From contig CAMPDV010000525.1 in the NCBI GenBank assembly GCA_946699065.1, positions 183,609 to 247,608 on the forward strand: DNA of 64,000 nucleotides, written 5' to 3'. This stretch comes from Loxodes magnus (Eukaryota > Ciliophora > Karyorelictea > Loxodida > Loxodidae). Positions 48,229 through 61,200 of this stretch are shown in pieces; the stretch's first letter is position 1, and every line of letters begins with the position of its first letter. The notes under the pieces are model-generated. The model had not been told where the DNA came from, made no database searches, and saw nothing but the letters and a program-made list of their open reading frames with translations. The position numbers and the translations under genes were made by a program.

Positions 48229-51059
48229 AAGGAGTATGCTTTGAGAAGTAATAAGTATTTAGAAAAGTGAAGAAGTAAAGTAAGAAAAGAAGATAGAATT
48301 TCAGTTTTAAGGAGTATGCTTTGATAAGTAATAAGTATTTATAAAAGTGAAGAAGTAAAGTAAGAAAAGAAGATAGAATTTCAGTTTTAAGAGTATGCTT
48401 TGAGAAGTAATAAGTATTTATAAAAGTGAAGAAGTAAAGTAAGAAAAGAAGATAGAATTTCAGTTTTAAGGAGTATGCTTTGAGAAGTAATAAGTATTTA
48501 GAAAAGTGAGGATGTAAAGTAAGAAAAGAAGATAGAATTTCAGTTTTGAGAGTATGCTTTGAGAAGTAATAAGTATTAGAAAAGTGAAGAAGTAAAGTAA
48601 GAAAAGAAGATAGAATTTCAGTTTTGAGAGTATGCTTTGAGAAGTAATAAGCATTTAGAAAAGTGAAGAAGTAAAGTAAGAAAAGAAGATAGAATTTCAG
48701 TTTTAAGTATTAACTTTGAGAAGTAATAAGTATTTAGAAAAGTGAAGATGTAAAGTAAGAAAAGAAGATAGAATTTCAGTTTTGAGAGTATGCTTTGAGA
48801 AGTAATAAGTATTTAGAAAAGTGAAGAAGTAAAGTAAGAAAAGAAGATAGAATTTCAGTTTTAAGTATTAACTTTGAGAAGTAATAAGTATTAGAAAAGT
48901 GAAGAAGTAAAGTAAGAAAAGAAGATAGAATTTCAGTTTTGAGAGTATGTTTTGAGAAGTAATAAGTATTTAGAAAAGTGAAGAAGTAAAGTAAGAAAAG
49001 AAGATAGAATTTCAGTTTTAAGTATTAACTTTGAGAAGTAATAAGTATTTAGAAAAGTGAAGAAGTAAAGTAAGAAAAAAAGATAGAATTTCAGTTTTAA
49101 GTATTAACTTTGAGAAGTAATAAGTATTAGAAAAGTGAGGATGTAAAGTAAGAAAAGAAGATAGAATTTCAGTTTTGAGAGTATGCTTTGAGAAGTAATA
49201 AGTATTTATAAAAGTGAAGAAGTAAAGTAAGAAAAGAAGATAGAATTTCAGTTTTAAGTATTAACTTTGAGAAGTAATAAGTATTTAGAAAAGTGAAGAA
49301 GTAAAGTAAGAAAAGAAGATAGAATTTCAGTTTTAAGGAGTATGCTTTGAGAAGTAATAAGTATTTAGAAAAGTGAAGAAGTAAAGTAAGAAAAGAAGAT
49401 AGAATTTCAGTTTTAAGTATTAACTTTGAGAAGTAAAAAGTATTTATAAAAGTGAAGAAGTAAAGTAAGAAAAGAAGATAGAATTTCAGTTTTGAGAGTA
49501 TGCTTTGAGAAGTAATAAGTATTTAGAAAAGTGAAGAAGTAAAGTAAGAAAAGAAGATAGAATTTCAGTTTTGAGAGTATGCTTTGAGAAGTAATAAGTA
49601 TTTAGAAAAGTGAGGATGTATAGTAAGAAAAGAAGATAGAATTTCAGTTTTAAGTATTAACTTTGAGAAGTAATAAGTATTAGAAAAGTGAAGAAGTAAA
49701 GTAAGAAAAGAAGATAGAATTTCAGTTTTAAGTATTAACTTTGAGAAGTAATAGGTATTTAGAAAAGTGAGGATGTAAAGTAAGAAAAGAAGATAGAATT
49801 TCAGTTTTAAGTATTAACTTTGAGAAGTAATAAGTATTAGAAAAGTGAAGAAGTAAAGTAAGAAAAGAAGATAGAATTTCAGTTTTAAGGAGTATGCTTT
49901 GAGAAGTAATAAGTATTTAGAAAAGTGAGGATGTAAAGTAAGAAAAGAAGATAGAATTTCAGTTTTGAGAGTATGTTTTGAGAAGTAATAAGTATTTAGA
50001 AAAGTGAAGAAGTAAAGTAAGAAAAGAAGATAGAATTTCAGTTTTGAGAGTATGTTTTGAGAAGTAATAAGTATTTAGAAAAGTGAGGATGTAAAGTAAG
50101 AAAAGAAGATAGAATTTCAGTTTTAAGGAGTATGCTTTGAGAAGTAATAAGTATTTATAAAAGTGAAGAAGTAAAGTAAGAAAAGAAGATAGAATTTCAG
50201 TTTTAAGTATTAACTTTGAGAAGTAATAAGTATTTAGAAAAGTGAGGAAGTAAAGTAAGAAAAGAAGATAGAATTTCAGTTTTGAGAGTAATCTTTGATA
50301 AGTAATGAGTATTTAGAAAAGTGAAGAAGTAAAGTAAGAAAAGAAGATAGAATTTCAGTTTTAAGTATAAACTTTGAGAAGTAATAAGTATTTATAAAAG
50401 TGAAGAAGTAAAGTAAGAAAAGAAGATAGAATTTCAGTTTTGAGAGTATGCTTTGAGAAGTAATAAGTATTTAGAAAAGTGAAGAAGTAAAGTAAGAAAA
50501 GAAGATAGAATTTCAGTTTTGAGAGTATGCTTTGAGAAGTAATAAGTATTAGAAAAGTGAAGAAGTAAAGTAAGAAAAGAAGATAGAATTTCAGTTTTAA
50601 GTATTAACTTTGAGAAGTAATAAGTATTATAAAAGTGAAGAAGTAAAGTAAGAAAAGAAGATAGAATTTCAGTTTTAAGGAGTATGCTTTGAGAAGTAAT
50701 AAGTATTTATAAAAGTGAAGATGTAAAGTAAGAAAAGAAGATAGAATTTCAGTTTTGAGAGTATGCTTTGAGAAGTAATAAGTATTTATAAAAGTGAAGA
50801 AGTAAAGTAAGAAAAGAAGATAGAATTTCAGTTTTGAGAGTATGCTTTGAGAAGTAATAAGTATTTATAAAAGTAAAGAAGTAAAGTAAGAAAAGAAGAT
50901 AGAATTTCAGTTTTGAGAGTATGCTTTGAGAAGTAATAAGTATTAGAAAAGTGAAGAAGTAAAGTAAGAAAAGAAGATAGAATTTCAGTTTTAAGGAGTA
51001 TGCTTTGAGAAGTAATAAGTATTTAGAAAAGTGAGGATGTAAAGTAAGAAAAGAAGATA

Positions 51060-51660
51060 GGATTTCAGTTTTAAGGAGTAACTTTGAGAAGTAATAAGTA
51101 TTTATAAAAGTGAAGAAGTAAAGTAAGAAAAGAAGATAGAATTTCAGTTTTAAGGAGTATGCTTTGAGAAGTAATAAGTATTTATAAAAGTGAAGAAGTA
51201 AAGTAAGAAAAGAAGATAGAATTTCAGTTTTAAGGAGTATGCTTTGAGAAGTAATAAGTATTTAGAAAAGTGAGGATGTAAAGTAAGAAAAGAAGATAGA
51301 ATTTCAGTTTTGAGAGTATTAACTTTGAGAAGTAATAAGTATTTAGAAAAGTGAAGAAGTAAAGTAAGAAAAGAAGATAGAATTTCAGTTTTGAGAGTAT
51401 GCTTTGAGAAGTAATAAGTATTTATAAAAGTGAAGAAGTAATGTAAGAAAAGAAGATAGAATTTCAGTTTTAAGTATTAACTTTGAGAAGTAAAAAGTAT
51501 TTAGAAAAATGAAGAAGTAAAGTAAGAAAAGAAGATAGGATTTCAGTTTTAAGGAGTATGCTTTGAGAAGTAATAAGTATTTATAAAAGTGAAGAAGTAA
51601 AGTAAGAAAAGAAGATAGAATTTCAGTTTTGAGAGTATAACTTTGAGAAGTAATAAGTAT
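51060..51660 (+). repeat. Chimeric monomers
   Basis: Three monomers fuse the left part of one subtype to the right part of B. TTTTAAGGAGTAACTTTGAG (about 51069) is A/B, TTTTGAGAGTATTAACTTTG (about 51308) is C/B, and TTTTGAGAGTATAACTTTG (about 51627) is C/B with a shorter joint. They lie within 600 bp of each other. They read as crossover or conversion joints inside the variable segment. Confidence 0.8.
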
Positions 51661-54619
51661 TTATAAAAGTGAAGAAGTAATGTAAGAAAAGAAGATAGAA
51701 TTTCAGTTTTAAGTATTAACTTTGAGAAGTAAAAAGTATTTAGAAAAATGAAGAAGTAAAGTAAGAAAAGAAGATAGGATTTCAGTTTTAAGGAGTATGC
51801 TTTGAGAAGTAATAAGTATTTATAAAAGTGAAGAAGTAAAGTAAGAAAAGAAGATAGAATTTCAGTTTTGAGAGTATGCTTTGAGAAGTAATAAGTATTT
51901 AGAAAAGTGAAGAAGTAAAGTAAGAAAAGAAGATAGAATTTCAGTTTTAAGTATTAACTTTGAGAAGTAATAAGTATTAGAAAAGTGAGGATGTAAAGTA
52001 AGAAAAGAAGATAGGATTTCAGTTTTAAGGAGTATGCTTTAAGAAGTAATAAGTATTTATAAAAGTGAAGAAGTAAAGTAAGAAAAGAAGATAGAATTTC
52101 AGTTTTAAGGAGTATGCTTTGAGAAGTAATAAGTATTTATAAAAGTGAAGAAGTAAAGTAAGAAAAGAAGATAGAATTTCAGTTTTAAGGAGTATGCTTT
52201 GAGAAGTAATAAGTATTTATAAAAGTGAAGAAGTAAAGTAAGAAAAGAAGATAGAATTTCAGTTTTAAGTATTAACTTTGAGAAGTAATAAGTATTTAGA
52301 AAAGTGAGGATGTAAAGTAAGAAAAGAAGATAGAATTTCAGTTTTAAGGAGTATGCTTTAAGAAGTAATAAGTATTTAGAAAAGTGAAGAAGTAAAGTAA
52401 GAAAAGAAGATAGAATTTCAGTTTTAAGGAGTATGCTTTGAGAAGTAATAAGTATTTATAAAAGTGAAGAAGTAAAGTAAGAAAAGAAGATAGAATTTCA
52501 GTTTTAAGTATTAACTTTGAGAAGTAATAAGTATTTAGAAAAGTGAAGAAGTAAAGTAAGAAAAGAAGATAGAATTTCAGTTTTAAGGAGTATGCTTTGA
52601 GAAGTAATAAGTATTTAGAAAAGTGAAGAAGTAAAGTAAGAAAAGAAGATAGAATTTCAGTTTTAAGGAGTATGCTTTGAGAAGTAATAAGTATTTAGAA
52701 AAGTGAAGAAGTAAAGTAAGAAAAGAAGATAGAATTTCAGTTTTGAGAGTATGCTTTGAGAAGTAATAAGTATTTAGAAAAGTGAAGATGTAAAGTAAGA
52801 AAAGAAGATAGAATTTCAGTTTTGAGAGTATGCTTTGAGAAGTAATAAGTATTTAGAAAAGTGAAGAAGTAAAGTAAGAAAAGAAGATAGAATTTCAGTT
52901 TTAAGGAGTATGCTTTGAGAAGTAATAAGTATTTAGAAAAGTGAGGATGTAAAGTAAGAAAAGAAGATAGAATTTCAGTTTTGAGAGTATGCTTTGAGAA
53001 GTAATAAGTATTTAGAAAAGTGAAGAAGTAAAGTAAGAAAAGAAGATAGAATTTCAGTTTTGAGAGTATGCTTTGAGAAGTAATAAGTATTTAGAAAAGT
53101 GAAGAAGTAAAGTAAGAAAAGAAGATAGAATTTCAGTTTTGAGAGTATGCTTTGAGAAGTAATAAGTATTTAGAAAAGTGAAGAAGTAAAGTAAGAAAAG
53201 AAGATAGAATTTCAGTTTTGAGAGTATGCTTTGAGAAGTAATAAGTATTTAGAAAAGTGAAGAAGTAAAGTAAGAAAAGAAGATAGAATTTCAGTTTTGA
53301 GAGTATGCTTTGAGAAGTAATAAGTATTTAGAAAAGTGAGGATGTAAAGTAAGAAAAGAAGATAGAATTTCAGTTTTAAGTATTAACTTTGAGAAGTAAT
53401 AAGTATTAGAAAAGTGAAGAAGTAAAGTAAGAAAAGAAGATAGAATTTCAGTTTTGAGAGTATGCTTTGAGAAGTAATAAGTATTTAGAAAAGTGAAGAT
53501 GTAAAGTAAGAAAAGAAGATAGAATTTCAGTTTTAAGGAGTATGCTTTGAGAAGTAATAAGTATTTAGAAAAGTGAAGAAGTAAAGTAAGAAAAGAAGAT
53601 AGAATTTCAGTTTTGAAGTATTGCTTTGAGAAGTAATAAGTATTAGAAAAGTGAAGAAGTAAAGTAAGAAAAGAAGATAGGATTTCAGTTTTAAGGAGTA
53701 TGCTTTGAGAAGTAATAAGTATTTAGAAAAGTGAAGAAAGTAAAGTAAGAAAAGAAGATAGAATTTCAGTTTTGAGAGTATGCTTTGAGAAGTAATAAGT
53801 ATTTATAAAAGTGAAGAAGTAAAGTAAGAAAAGAAGATAGAATTTCAGTTTTAAGTAGTATGCTTTGAGAAGTAATAAGTATTTAGAAAAGTGAAGAAGT
53901 AAAGTAAGAAAAGAAGATAGAATTTCAGTTTTGAGAGTATGCTTTGAGAAGTAATAAGTATTTAGAAAAGTGAAGAAGTAAAGTAAGAAAAGAAGATAGA
54001 ATTTCAGTTTTGAGAGTATGCTTTGAGAAGTAATAAGTATTTAGAAAAGTGAAGAAGTAAAGTAAGAAAAGAAGATAGAATTTCAGTTTTGAGAGTATGC
54101 TTTGAGAAGTAATAAGTATTTAGAAAAGTGAAGAAGTAAAGTAAGAAAAGAAGATAGAATTTCAGTTTTGAGAGTATGCTTTGAGAAGTAATAAGTATTT
54201 AGAAAAGTGAAGAAGTAAAGTAAGAAAAGAAGATAGAATTTCAGTTTTAAGTAGTATGCTTTGAGAAGTAATAAGTATTTAGAAAAGTGAAGAAGTAAAG
54301 TAAGAAAAGAAGATAGAATTTCAGTTTTAAGGAGTATGCTTTGAGAAGTAATAAGTATTAGAAAAGTGAAGAAGTAAAGTAAGAAAAGAAGATAGAATTT
54401 CAGTTTTAAGGAGTATGCTTTGAGAAGTAATAAGTAATTAGAAAAGTGAGGAAGTAAAGTAAGAAAAGAAGATAGAATTTCAGTTTTAAGTAGTATGCTT
54501 TGAGAAGTAATAAGTATTTAGAAAAGTGAGGATGTAAAGTAAGAAAAGAAGATAGAATTTCAGTTTTAAGTATTAACTTTGAGAAGTAATAAGTATTTAG
54601 AAAAGTGAAGAAGTAAAGT

Positions 54620-54760
54620 AAGAAAAGAAGATAGAATTTCAGTTTTTCTTTGAGAAGTAATAAGTATTTAGAAAAGTGAAGATGTAAAGTAAGAAAAGAA
54701 GATAGAATTTCAGTTTTAAGACTTTAAGTAATAAGTATTTATAAAAGTGAAGAAGTAAAG
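54620..54760 (+). repeat. Two internally deleted monomers
   Basis: At 54641 the monomer reads AGTTTTTCTTTGAGAAG, missing the whole variable segment. The next reads TTTTAAGACTTTAAGTAATA (from about 54714) and has lost most of the CTTTGAGAAG box. These are among the shortest units in the array. The monomers around them are normal. Confidence 0.8.
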
Positions 54761-55930
54761 TAAGAAAAGAAGATAGAATTTCAGTTTTGAGAGTATGCTT
54801 TGAGAAGTAATAAGTATTAGAAAAGTGAAGAAGTAAAGTAAGAAAAGAAGATAGAATTTCAGTTTTAAGGAGTATGCTTTGAGAAGTAATAAGTATTTAG
54901 AAAAGTGAAGAAGTAAAGTAAGAAAAGAAGATAGAATTTCAGTTTTAAGTATTAACTTTGAGAAGTAATAAGTATTAGAAAAGTGAAGAAGTAAATTAAG
55001 AAAAGAAGATAGGATTTCAGTTTTAAGGAGTATGCTTTGAGAAGTAATAAGTATTAGAAAAGTGAAGAAGTAAAGTAAGAAAAGAAGATAGAATTTCAGT
55101 TTTAAGTATTAACTTTGAGAAGTAATAAGTATTTAGAAAAGTGAGGATGTAAAGTAAGAAAAGAAGATAGAATTTCAGTTTTAAGTATTAACTTTGAGAA
55201 GTAATAAGTATTTAGAAAAGTGAAGAAGTAAAGTAAGAAAAGAAGATAGAATTTCAGTTTTAAGGAGTATGCTTTGAGAAGTAATTAGTATTTAGAAAAG
55301 TGAGGATGTAAAGTAAGAAAAGAAGATAGGATTTCAGTTTTGAGAGTATGCTTTGAGAAGTAATAAGTATTTAGAAAAGTGAAGAAGTAAAGTAAGAAAA
55401 GAAGATAGAATTTCAGTTTTAAGTATTAACTTTGAGAAGTAATAAGTATTTAGAAAAGTGAAGAAGTAAAGTAAGAAAAGAAGATAGAATTTCAGTTTTG
55501 AGAGTATGCTTTGAGAAGTAATAAGTATTAGAAAAGTGAAGAAGTAAAGTAAGAAAAGAAGATAGAATTTCAGTTTTAAGTATTAACTTTGAGAAGTAAT
55601 AAGTATTTAGAAAAGTGAAGAAGTAAAGTAAGAAAAGAAGATAGAATTTCAGTTTTGAGAGTATGCTTTGAGAAGTAATAAGTATTAGAAAAGTGAAGAA
55701 GTAAAGTAAGAAAAGAAGATAGAATTTCAGTTTTAAGTATTAACTTTGAGAAGTAATAAGTATTTAGAAAAGTGAGGATGTAAAGTAAGAAAAGAAGATA
55801 GAATTTCAGTTTTAAGTATTAACTTTGAGAAGTAATAAGTATTTAGAAAAGTGAAGAAGTAAAGTAAGAAAAGAAGATAGAATTTCAGTTTTAAGGAGTA
55901 TGCTTTGATAAGTAATAAGTATTTATAAAA

Positions 55931-58200
55931 GTGAATAAGTAAAGTAAGAAAAGAAGAAAGAATTTCAGTTTTAAGGAGTATGCTTTGAGAAGTGATTAGT
56001 ATTTAGAAAAGTGAATAAGTAAAGTAAGAAAAGAAGAAAGAATTTAAGTTTTAAGGAGTATGCTTTGAGAAGTAATAAGTATTTAGAAAAGTGAATAAGT
56101 AAAGTAAGAAAAGAAGAAAGAATTTCAGTTTTAAGTGCATGCTTTGAGAAGTAATAAGTATTTAGAAAAGTGAGTAAGTAAAGTAAGAAAAGAAGAAAGA
56201 GTTTCAGTTTCAAGGAGTATGCTTTGAGAAGTAATAAGTATTTAGAAAAGTGAATAAGTAAAGTAAGAAAAGAAGAAAGAGTTTAAATTTTAAGGAGTAT
56301 GCTTTGAGAAGTGATAAGTATTTAGAAAAGTGAATAAGTAAAGTAAGAAAAGTAGAAAGAGTTTCAGTTTTAAGGAGTATGCTTTGAGAAGTAATAAGTA
56401 TTTAGAAAAGTGAATAAGTAAAGTAAGAAAAGAAGAAAGAGTTTCAGTTTTAAGGAGTATGCTTTGAGAAGTAATAAGTAATTTGAAAAGTGAAGAAGTA
56501 AAGTAAGAAAAGAAGATAGAATTTCAGTTTTAAGGAGTATGCTTTGAGAAGTAATAAGTATTTAGAAAAGTGAATAAGTAAAGTTAGAAAAGAAGATATA
56601 ATTTCAGTTTTAAGTGCATGCTTTGAGAAGTGATAAGTATTTAGAAAAGTGAATAAGTAAAGTAAGAAAAGAAGATATAATTTCAGTTTTAAGGAGTATG
56701 CTTTGAGAAGTAATAAGTATTTAGAAAAGTGAATAAGTAAAGTTAGAAAAGTAGAAAGAGTTTCAGTTTTAAGGAGTATGCTTTGAGAAGTGATAAGTAT
56801 TTAGAAAAGTGAGTAAGTAAAGTAAGAAAAGAAGAAAGAGTTTCAGTTTTAAGGAGTATGCTTTGAGAAGTAATAAGTATTTAGAAAAGTGAATAAGTAA
56901 AGTAAGAAAAGAAGAAAGAGTTTCAGTTTTAAGGAGTATGCTTTGAGAAGTGATAAGTATTTAGAAAAGTGAATAAGTAAAGTAAGAAAAGAAGAAAGAG
57001 TTTCAGTTTTAAGGAGTATGCTTTGAGAAGTGATAAGTATTTAGAAAAGTGAATAAGTAAAGTTAGAAAAGAAGATAGAATTTAAGTTTTAAGGAGTATG
57101 CTTTGAGAAGTAATAAGTATTTAGAAAAGTGAATAAGTAAAGTAAGAAAAGAAGAAAGAGTTTCAGTTTTAAGGAGTATGCTTTGAGAAGTGATAAGTAT
57201 TTAGAAAAGTGAATAAGTAAAGTAAGAAAAGAAGAAAGAATTTCAGTTTTAAGGAGTATGCTTTGAGAAGTGATTAGTATTTAGAAAAGTGAATAAGTAA
57301 AGTAAGAAAAGAAGATATAATTTCAGTTTTAAGGAGTATGCTTTGAGAAGTAATAAGTATTTAGAAAAGTGAATAAGTAAAGTAAGAAAAGAAGAAAGAG
57401 TTTCAGTTTTAAGGAGTATGCTTTGAGAAGTGATAAGTATTTAGAAAAGTGAATAAGTAAAGTAAGAAAAGAAGATATAATTTCAGTTTTAAGGAGTATG
57501 CTTTGAGAAGTGATAAGTATTTAGAAAAGTGAATAAGTAAGATAAGAAAAGAAGAAAGAATTTAAGTTTTAAGGAGTATGCTTTGAGAAGTAAAAAGTAT
57601 TTAGAAAAGTGAATAAGTAAAGTTAGAAAAGAAGAAAGAGTTTCAGTTTTAAGGAGTATGCTTTGAGAAGTGATAAGTATTTAGAAAAGTGAATAAGTAA
57701 AGTAAGAAAAGAAGATATAATTTCAGTTTTAAGGAGTATGCTTTGAGAAGTAATAAGTATTTAGAAAAGTGAATAAGTAAGATAAGAAAAGAAGAAAGAA
57801 TTTAAGTTTTAAGGAGTATGCTTTGAGAAGTAAAAAGTATTTAGAAAAGTGAATAAGTAAAGTAAGAAAAGAAGAAAGAGTTTCAGTTTTAAGGAGTATG
57901 CTTTGAGAAGTAATAAGTATTTATAAAAGTGAAGAAGTAAAGTAAGAAAAGAAGATAGAATTTCAGTTTTAAGGAGTATGCTTTGAGAAGTAATAAGTAT
58001 TTAGAAAAGTGAATAAGTAAAGTTAGAAAAGAAGAAAGAATTTCAGTTTTAAGGAGTATGCTTTGAGAAGTAATAAGTATTTAGAAAAGTGAATAAGTAA
58101 AGTAAGAAAATGAAGAAAGAGTTTCAGTTTTAAGGAGTATGCTTTGAGAAGTAATAAGTATTTAGAAAAGTGAATAAGTAAAGTAAGAAAAGAAGATATA
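55931..58200 (+). repeat. Satellite zone 3: G-subfamily block, about 28 monomers
   Basis: Monomers here carry GTGAATAAGTAAAG, often GAAGAAAGAGTTTCAG or GAAGATATAATTTCAG, and frequently GAGAAGTGATAAG. Nearly all have the 80-bp A-type centre, and there are no B or C units. Two units of ordinary type occur inside, near 56500 and 57940. TTAAGTGCATGC variants occur near 56130, 56610 and 58210. A three-monomer (240-bp) repeat with GTAAGATAAGAAAAG is at about 57541 and 57781. Both edges are sharp. Confidence 0.9.
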
Positions 58201-61200
58201 ATTTCAGTTTTAAGTGCATGCTTTGAGAAGTAATAAGTATTTAGAAAAGTGAGGAAGTAAAGTAAGAAAAGAAGATAGAATTTCAGTTTTAAGGAGTATG
58301 CTTTGAGAAGTAATAAGTATTTAGAAAAGTGAAGAAGTAAAGTAAGAAAAGAAGATAGAATTTCAGTTTTAAGTATTAACTTTGAGAAGTAATAAGTATT
58401 TAGAAAAGTGAAGAAGTAAAGTAAGAAAAGAAGATAGAATTTCAGTTTTAAGGAGTATGCTTTGAGAAGTAATAAGTATTTAGAAAAGTGAAGAAGTAAA
58501 GTAAGAAAAGAAGATAGAATTTCAGTTTTGAGAGTATGCTTTGAGAAGTAATAAGTATTTAGAAAAGTGAGGATGTAAAGTAAGAAAAGAAGATAGAATT
58601 TCAGTTTTAAGTATTAACTTTGAGAAGTAATAAGTATTTAGAAAAGTGAAGAAGTAAAGTAAGAAAAGAAGATAGAATTTCAGTTTTGAGAGTATGCTTT
58701 GAGAAGTAATAAGTATTTAGAAAAGTGAGGAAGTAAAGTAAGAAAAGAAGATAGAATTTCAGTTTTAAGTATTAACTTTGAGAAGTAATAAGTATTTATA
58801 AAAGTGAAGAAGTAAAGTAAGAAAAGAAGATAGAATTTCAGTTTTAAGGAGTATGCTTTGAGAAGTAATAAGTATTTAGAAAAGTGAAGAAGTAAAGTAA
58901 GAAAAGAAGATAGAATTTCAGTTTTAAGGAGTATGCTTTGAGAAGTAATAAGTATTTAGAAAAGTGAAGAAGTAAAGTAAGAAAAGAAGATAGAATTTCA
59001 GTTTTAAGTATTAACTTTGAGAAGTAATAAGTATTTAGAAAAGTGAAGAAGTAAAGTAAGAAAAGAAGATAGAATTTCAGTTTTGAGAGTATGCTTTGAG
59101 AAGTAATAAGTATTAGAAAAGTGAAGAAGTAAAGTAAGAAAAGAAGATAGAATTTCAGTTTTAAGTATTAACTTTGAGAAGTAATAAGTATTTAGAAAAG
59201 TGAGGATGTAAAGTAAGAAAAGAAGATAGAATTTCAGTTTTAAGGAGTATGCTTTGAGAAGTAATAAGTATTTAGAAAAGTGAAGAAGTAAAGTAAGAAA
59301 AGAAGATAGAATTTCAGTTTTAAGTATTAACTTTGAGAAGTAATAAGTATTTATAAAAGTGAAGAAGTAAAGTAAGAAAAGAAGATAGAATTTCAGTTTT
59401 GAGAGTATGCTTTGAGAAGTAATAAGTATTAGAAAAGTGAAGAAGTAAAGTAAGAAAAGAAGATAGAATTTCAGTTTTAAGGAGTATGTTTTGAGAAGTA
59501 ATAAGTATTTAGAAAAGTGAAGAAGTAAAGTAAGAAAAGAAGATAGAATTTCAGTTTTAAGTATTAACTTTGAGAAGTAATAAGTATTAGAAAAGTGAAG
59601 AAGTAAATTAAGAAAAGAAGATAGAATTTCAGTTTTAAGGAGTATGCTTTGAGAAGTAATAAGTATTTATAAAAGTGAAGAAGTAAAGTAAGAAAAGAAG
59701 ATAGAATTTCAGTTTTGAGAGTATGCTTTGAGAAGTAATAAGTATTTAGAAAAGTGAGGATGTAAAGTAAGAAAAGAAGATAGAATTTCAGTTTTAAGGA
59801 GTATGTTTTGAGAAGTAATAAGTATTTAGAAAAGTGAAGAAGTAAAGTAAGAAAAGAAGATAGAATTTCAGTTTTAAGTATTAACTTTGAGAAGTAATAA
59901 GTATTAGAAAAGTGAAGAAGTAAATTAAGAAAAGAAGATAGAATTTCAGTTTTAAGGAGTATGCTTTGAGAAGTAATAAGTATTTATAAAAGTGAAGAAG
60001 TAAAGTAAGAAAAGAAGATAGAATTTCAGTTTTGAGAGTATGCTTTGAGAAGTAATAAGTATTTATAAAAGTGAAGAAGTAAAGTAAGAAAAGAAGATAG
60101 AATTTCAGTTTTGAGAGTATGCTTTGAGAAGTAATAAGTATTAGAAAAGTGAAGAAGTAAAGTAAGAAAAGAAGATAGAATTTCAGTTTTAAGGAGTATG
60201 CTTTGAGAAGTAATAAGTATTTAGAAAAGTGAGGAAGTAAAGTAAGAAAAGAAGATAGAATTTCAGTTTTAAGGAGTATGCTTTGAGAAGTAATAAGTAT
60301 TTAGAAAAGTGAAGAAGTAAAGTAAGAAAAGAAGATAGAATTTCAGTTTTAAGTATTAACTTTGAGAAGTAATAAGTATTAGAAAAGTGAAGAAGTAAAG
60401 TAAGAAAAGAAGATAGAATTTCAGTTTTAAGGAGTATGCTTTGAGAAGTAATAAGTATTTAGAAAAGTGAAGAAGTAAAGTAAGAAAAGAAGATAGAATT
60501 TCAGTTTTGAGAGTATGCTTTGATAAGTAATGAGTATTTAGAAAAGTGAAGAAGTAAAGTAAGAAAAGAAGATAGAATTTCAGTTTTAAGGAGTATGCTT
60601 TGAGAAGTAATAAGCATTTAGAAAAGTGAAGAAGTAAAGTAAGAAAAGAAGATAGAATTTCAGTTTTAAGGAGTATGCTTTGAGAAGTAATAAGTATTTA
60701 GAAAAGTGAATAAGTAAAGTAAGAAAAGAAGATATAATTTCAGTTTTAAGGAGTATGCTTTGAGAAGTGATAAGTATTTAGAAAAGTGAGTAAGTAAAGT
60801 AAGAAAAGAAGATAGAATTTCAGTTTTAAGGAGTATGCTTTGAGAAGTAATAAGTATTTAGAAAAGTGAAGAAGTAAAGTAAGAAAAGAAGATAGAATTT
60901 CAGTTTTAAGGAGTATGCTTTGAGAAGTAATAAGTATTTAGAAAAGTGAAGAAGTAAAGTAAGAAAAGAAGATAGAATTTCAGTTTTAAGGAGTATGCTT
61001 TGAGAAGTAATAAGTATTTAGAAAAGTGAAGAAATAAAGTAAGAAAAGAAGATAGAATTTCAGTTTTGAGAGTATGCTTTGAGAAGTAATAAGTATTTAG
61101 AAAAGTGAAGAAGTAAAGTAAGAAAAGAAGATAGAATTTCAGTTTTAAGTATTAACTTTGAGAAGTAATAAGTATTTAGAAAAGTGAGGATGTAAAGTAA

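Larger units (their letters stand above)
10590..55930 (+). repeat. Satellite zone 2 (A/B/C mixture with F units)
   Basis: From about 10590 the tail of nearly every monomer is AATAAGTATTTAG, AATAAGTATTTAT or AATAAGTATTAG. A, B and C types are interspersed, with a GTGAGGATGTAAAG variant of the third segment. B and C types are about 79 bp, one base shorter than A. Block order recurs at several scales, and the clearest blocks are listed separately. One island of zone-1-type monomers interrupts the zone near 19.2-19.5 kb. Confidence 0.85.

Noticed and set aside
9645..56213. Many minus-strand frames of 61-117 codons coding hydrophobic, mutually similar peptides (YLLFLLYFFTFL type)
   Set aside because: All are shadows of the satellite. 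Its C-poor, purine-rich + strand reads as Leu/Phe/Ser/Tyr codons on the other strand. The 79-80 bp period is not a multiple of three, so the frame cycles through three peptides and ends by chance. Similar frames recur only because blocks were duplicated.
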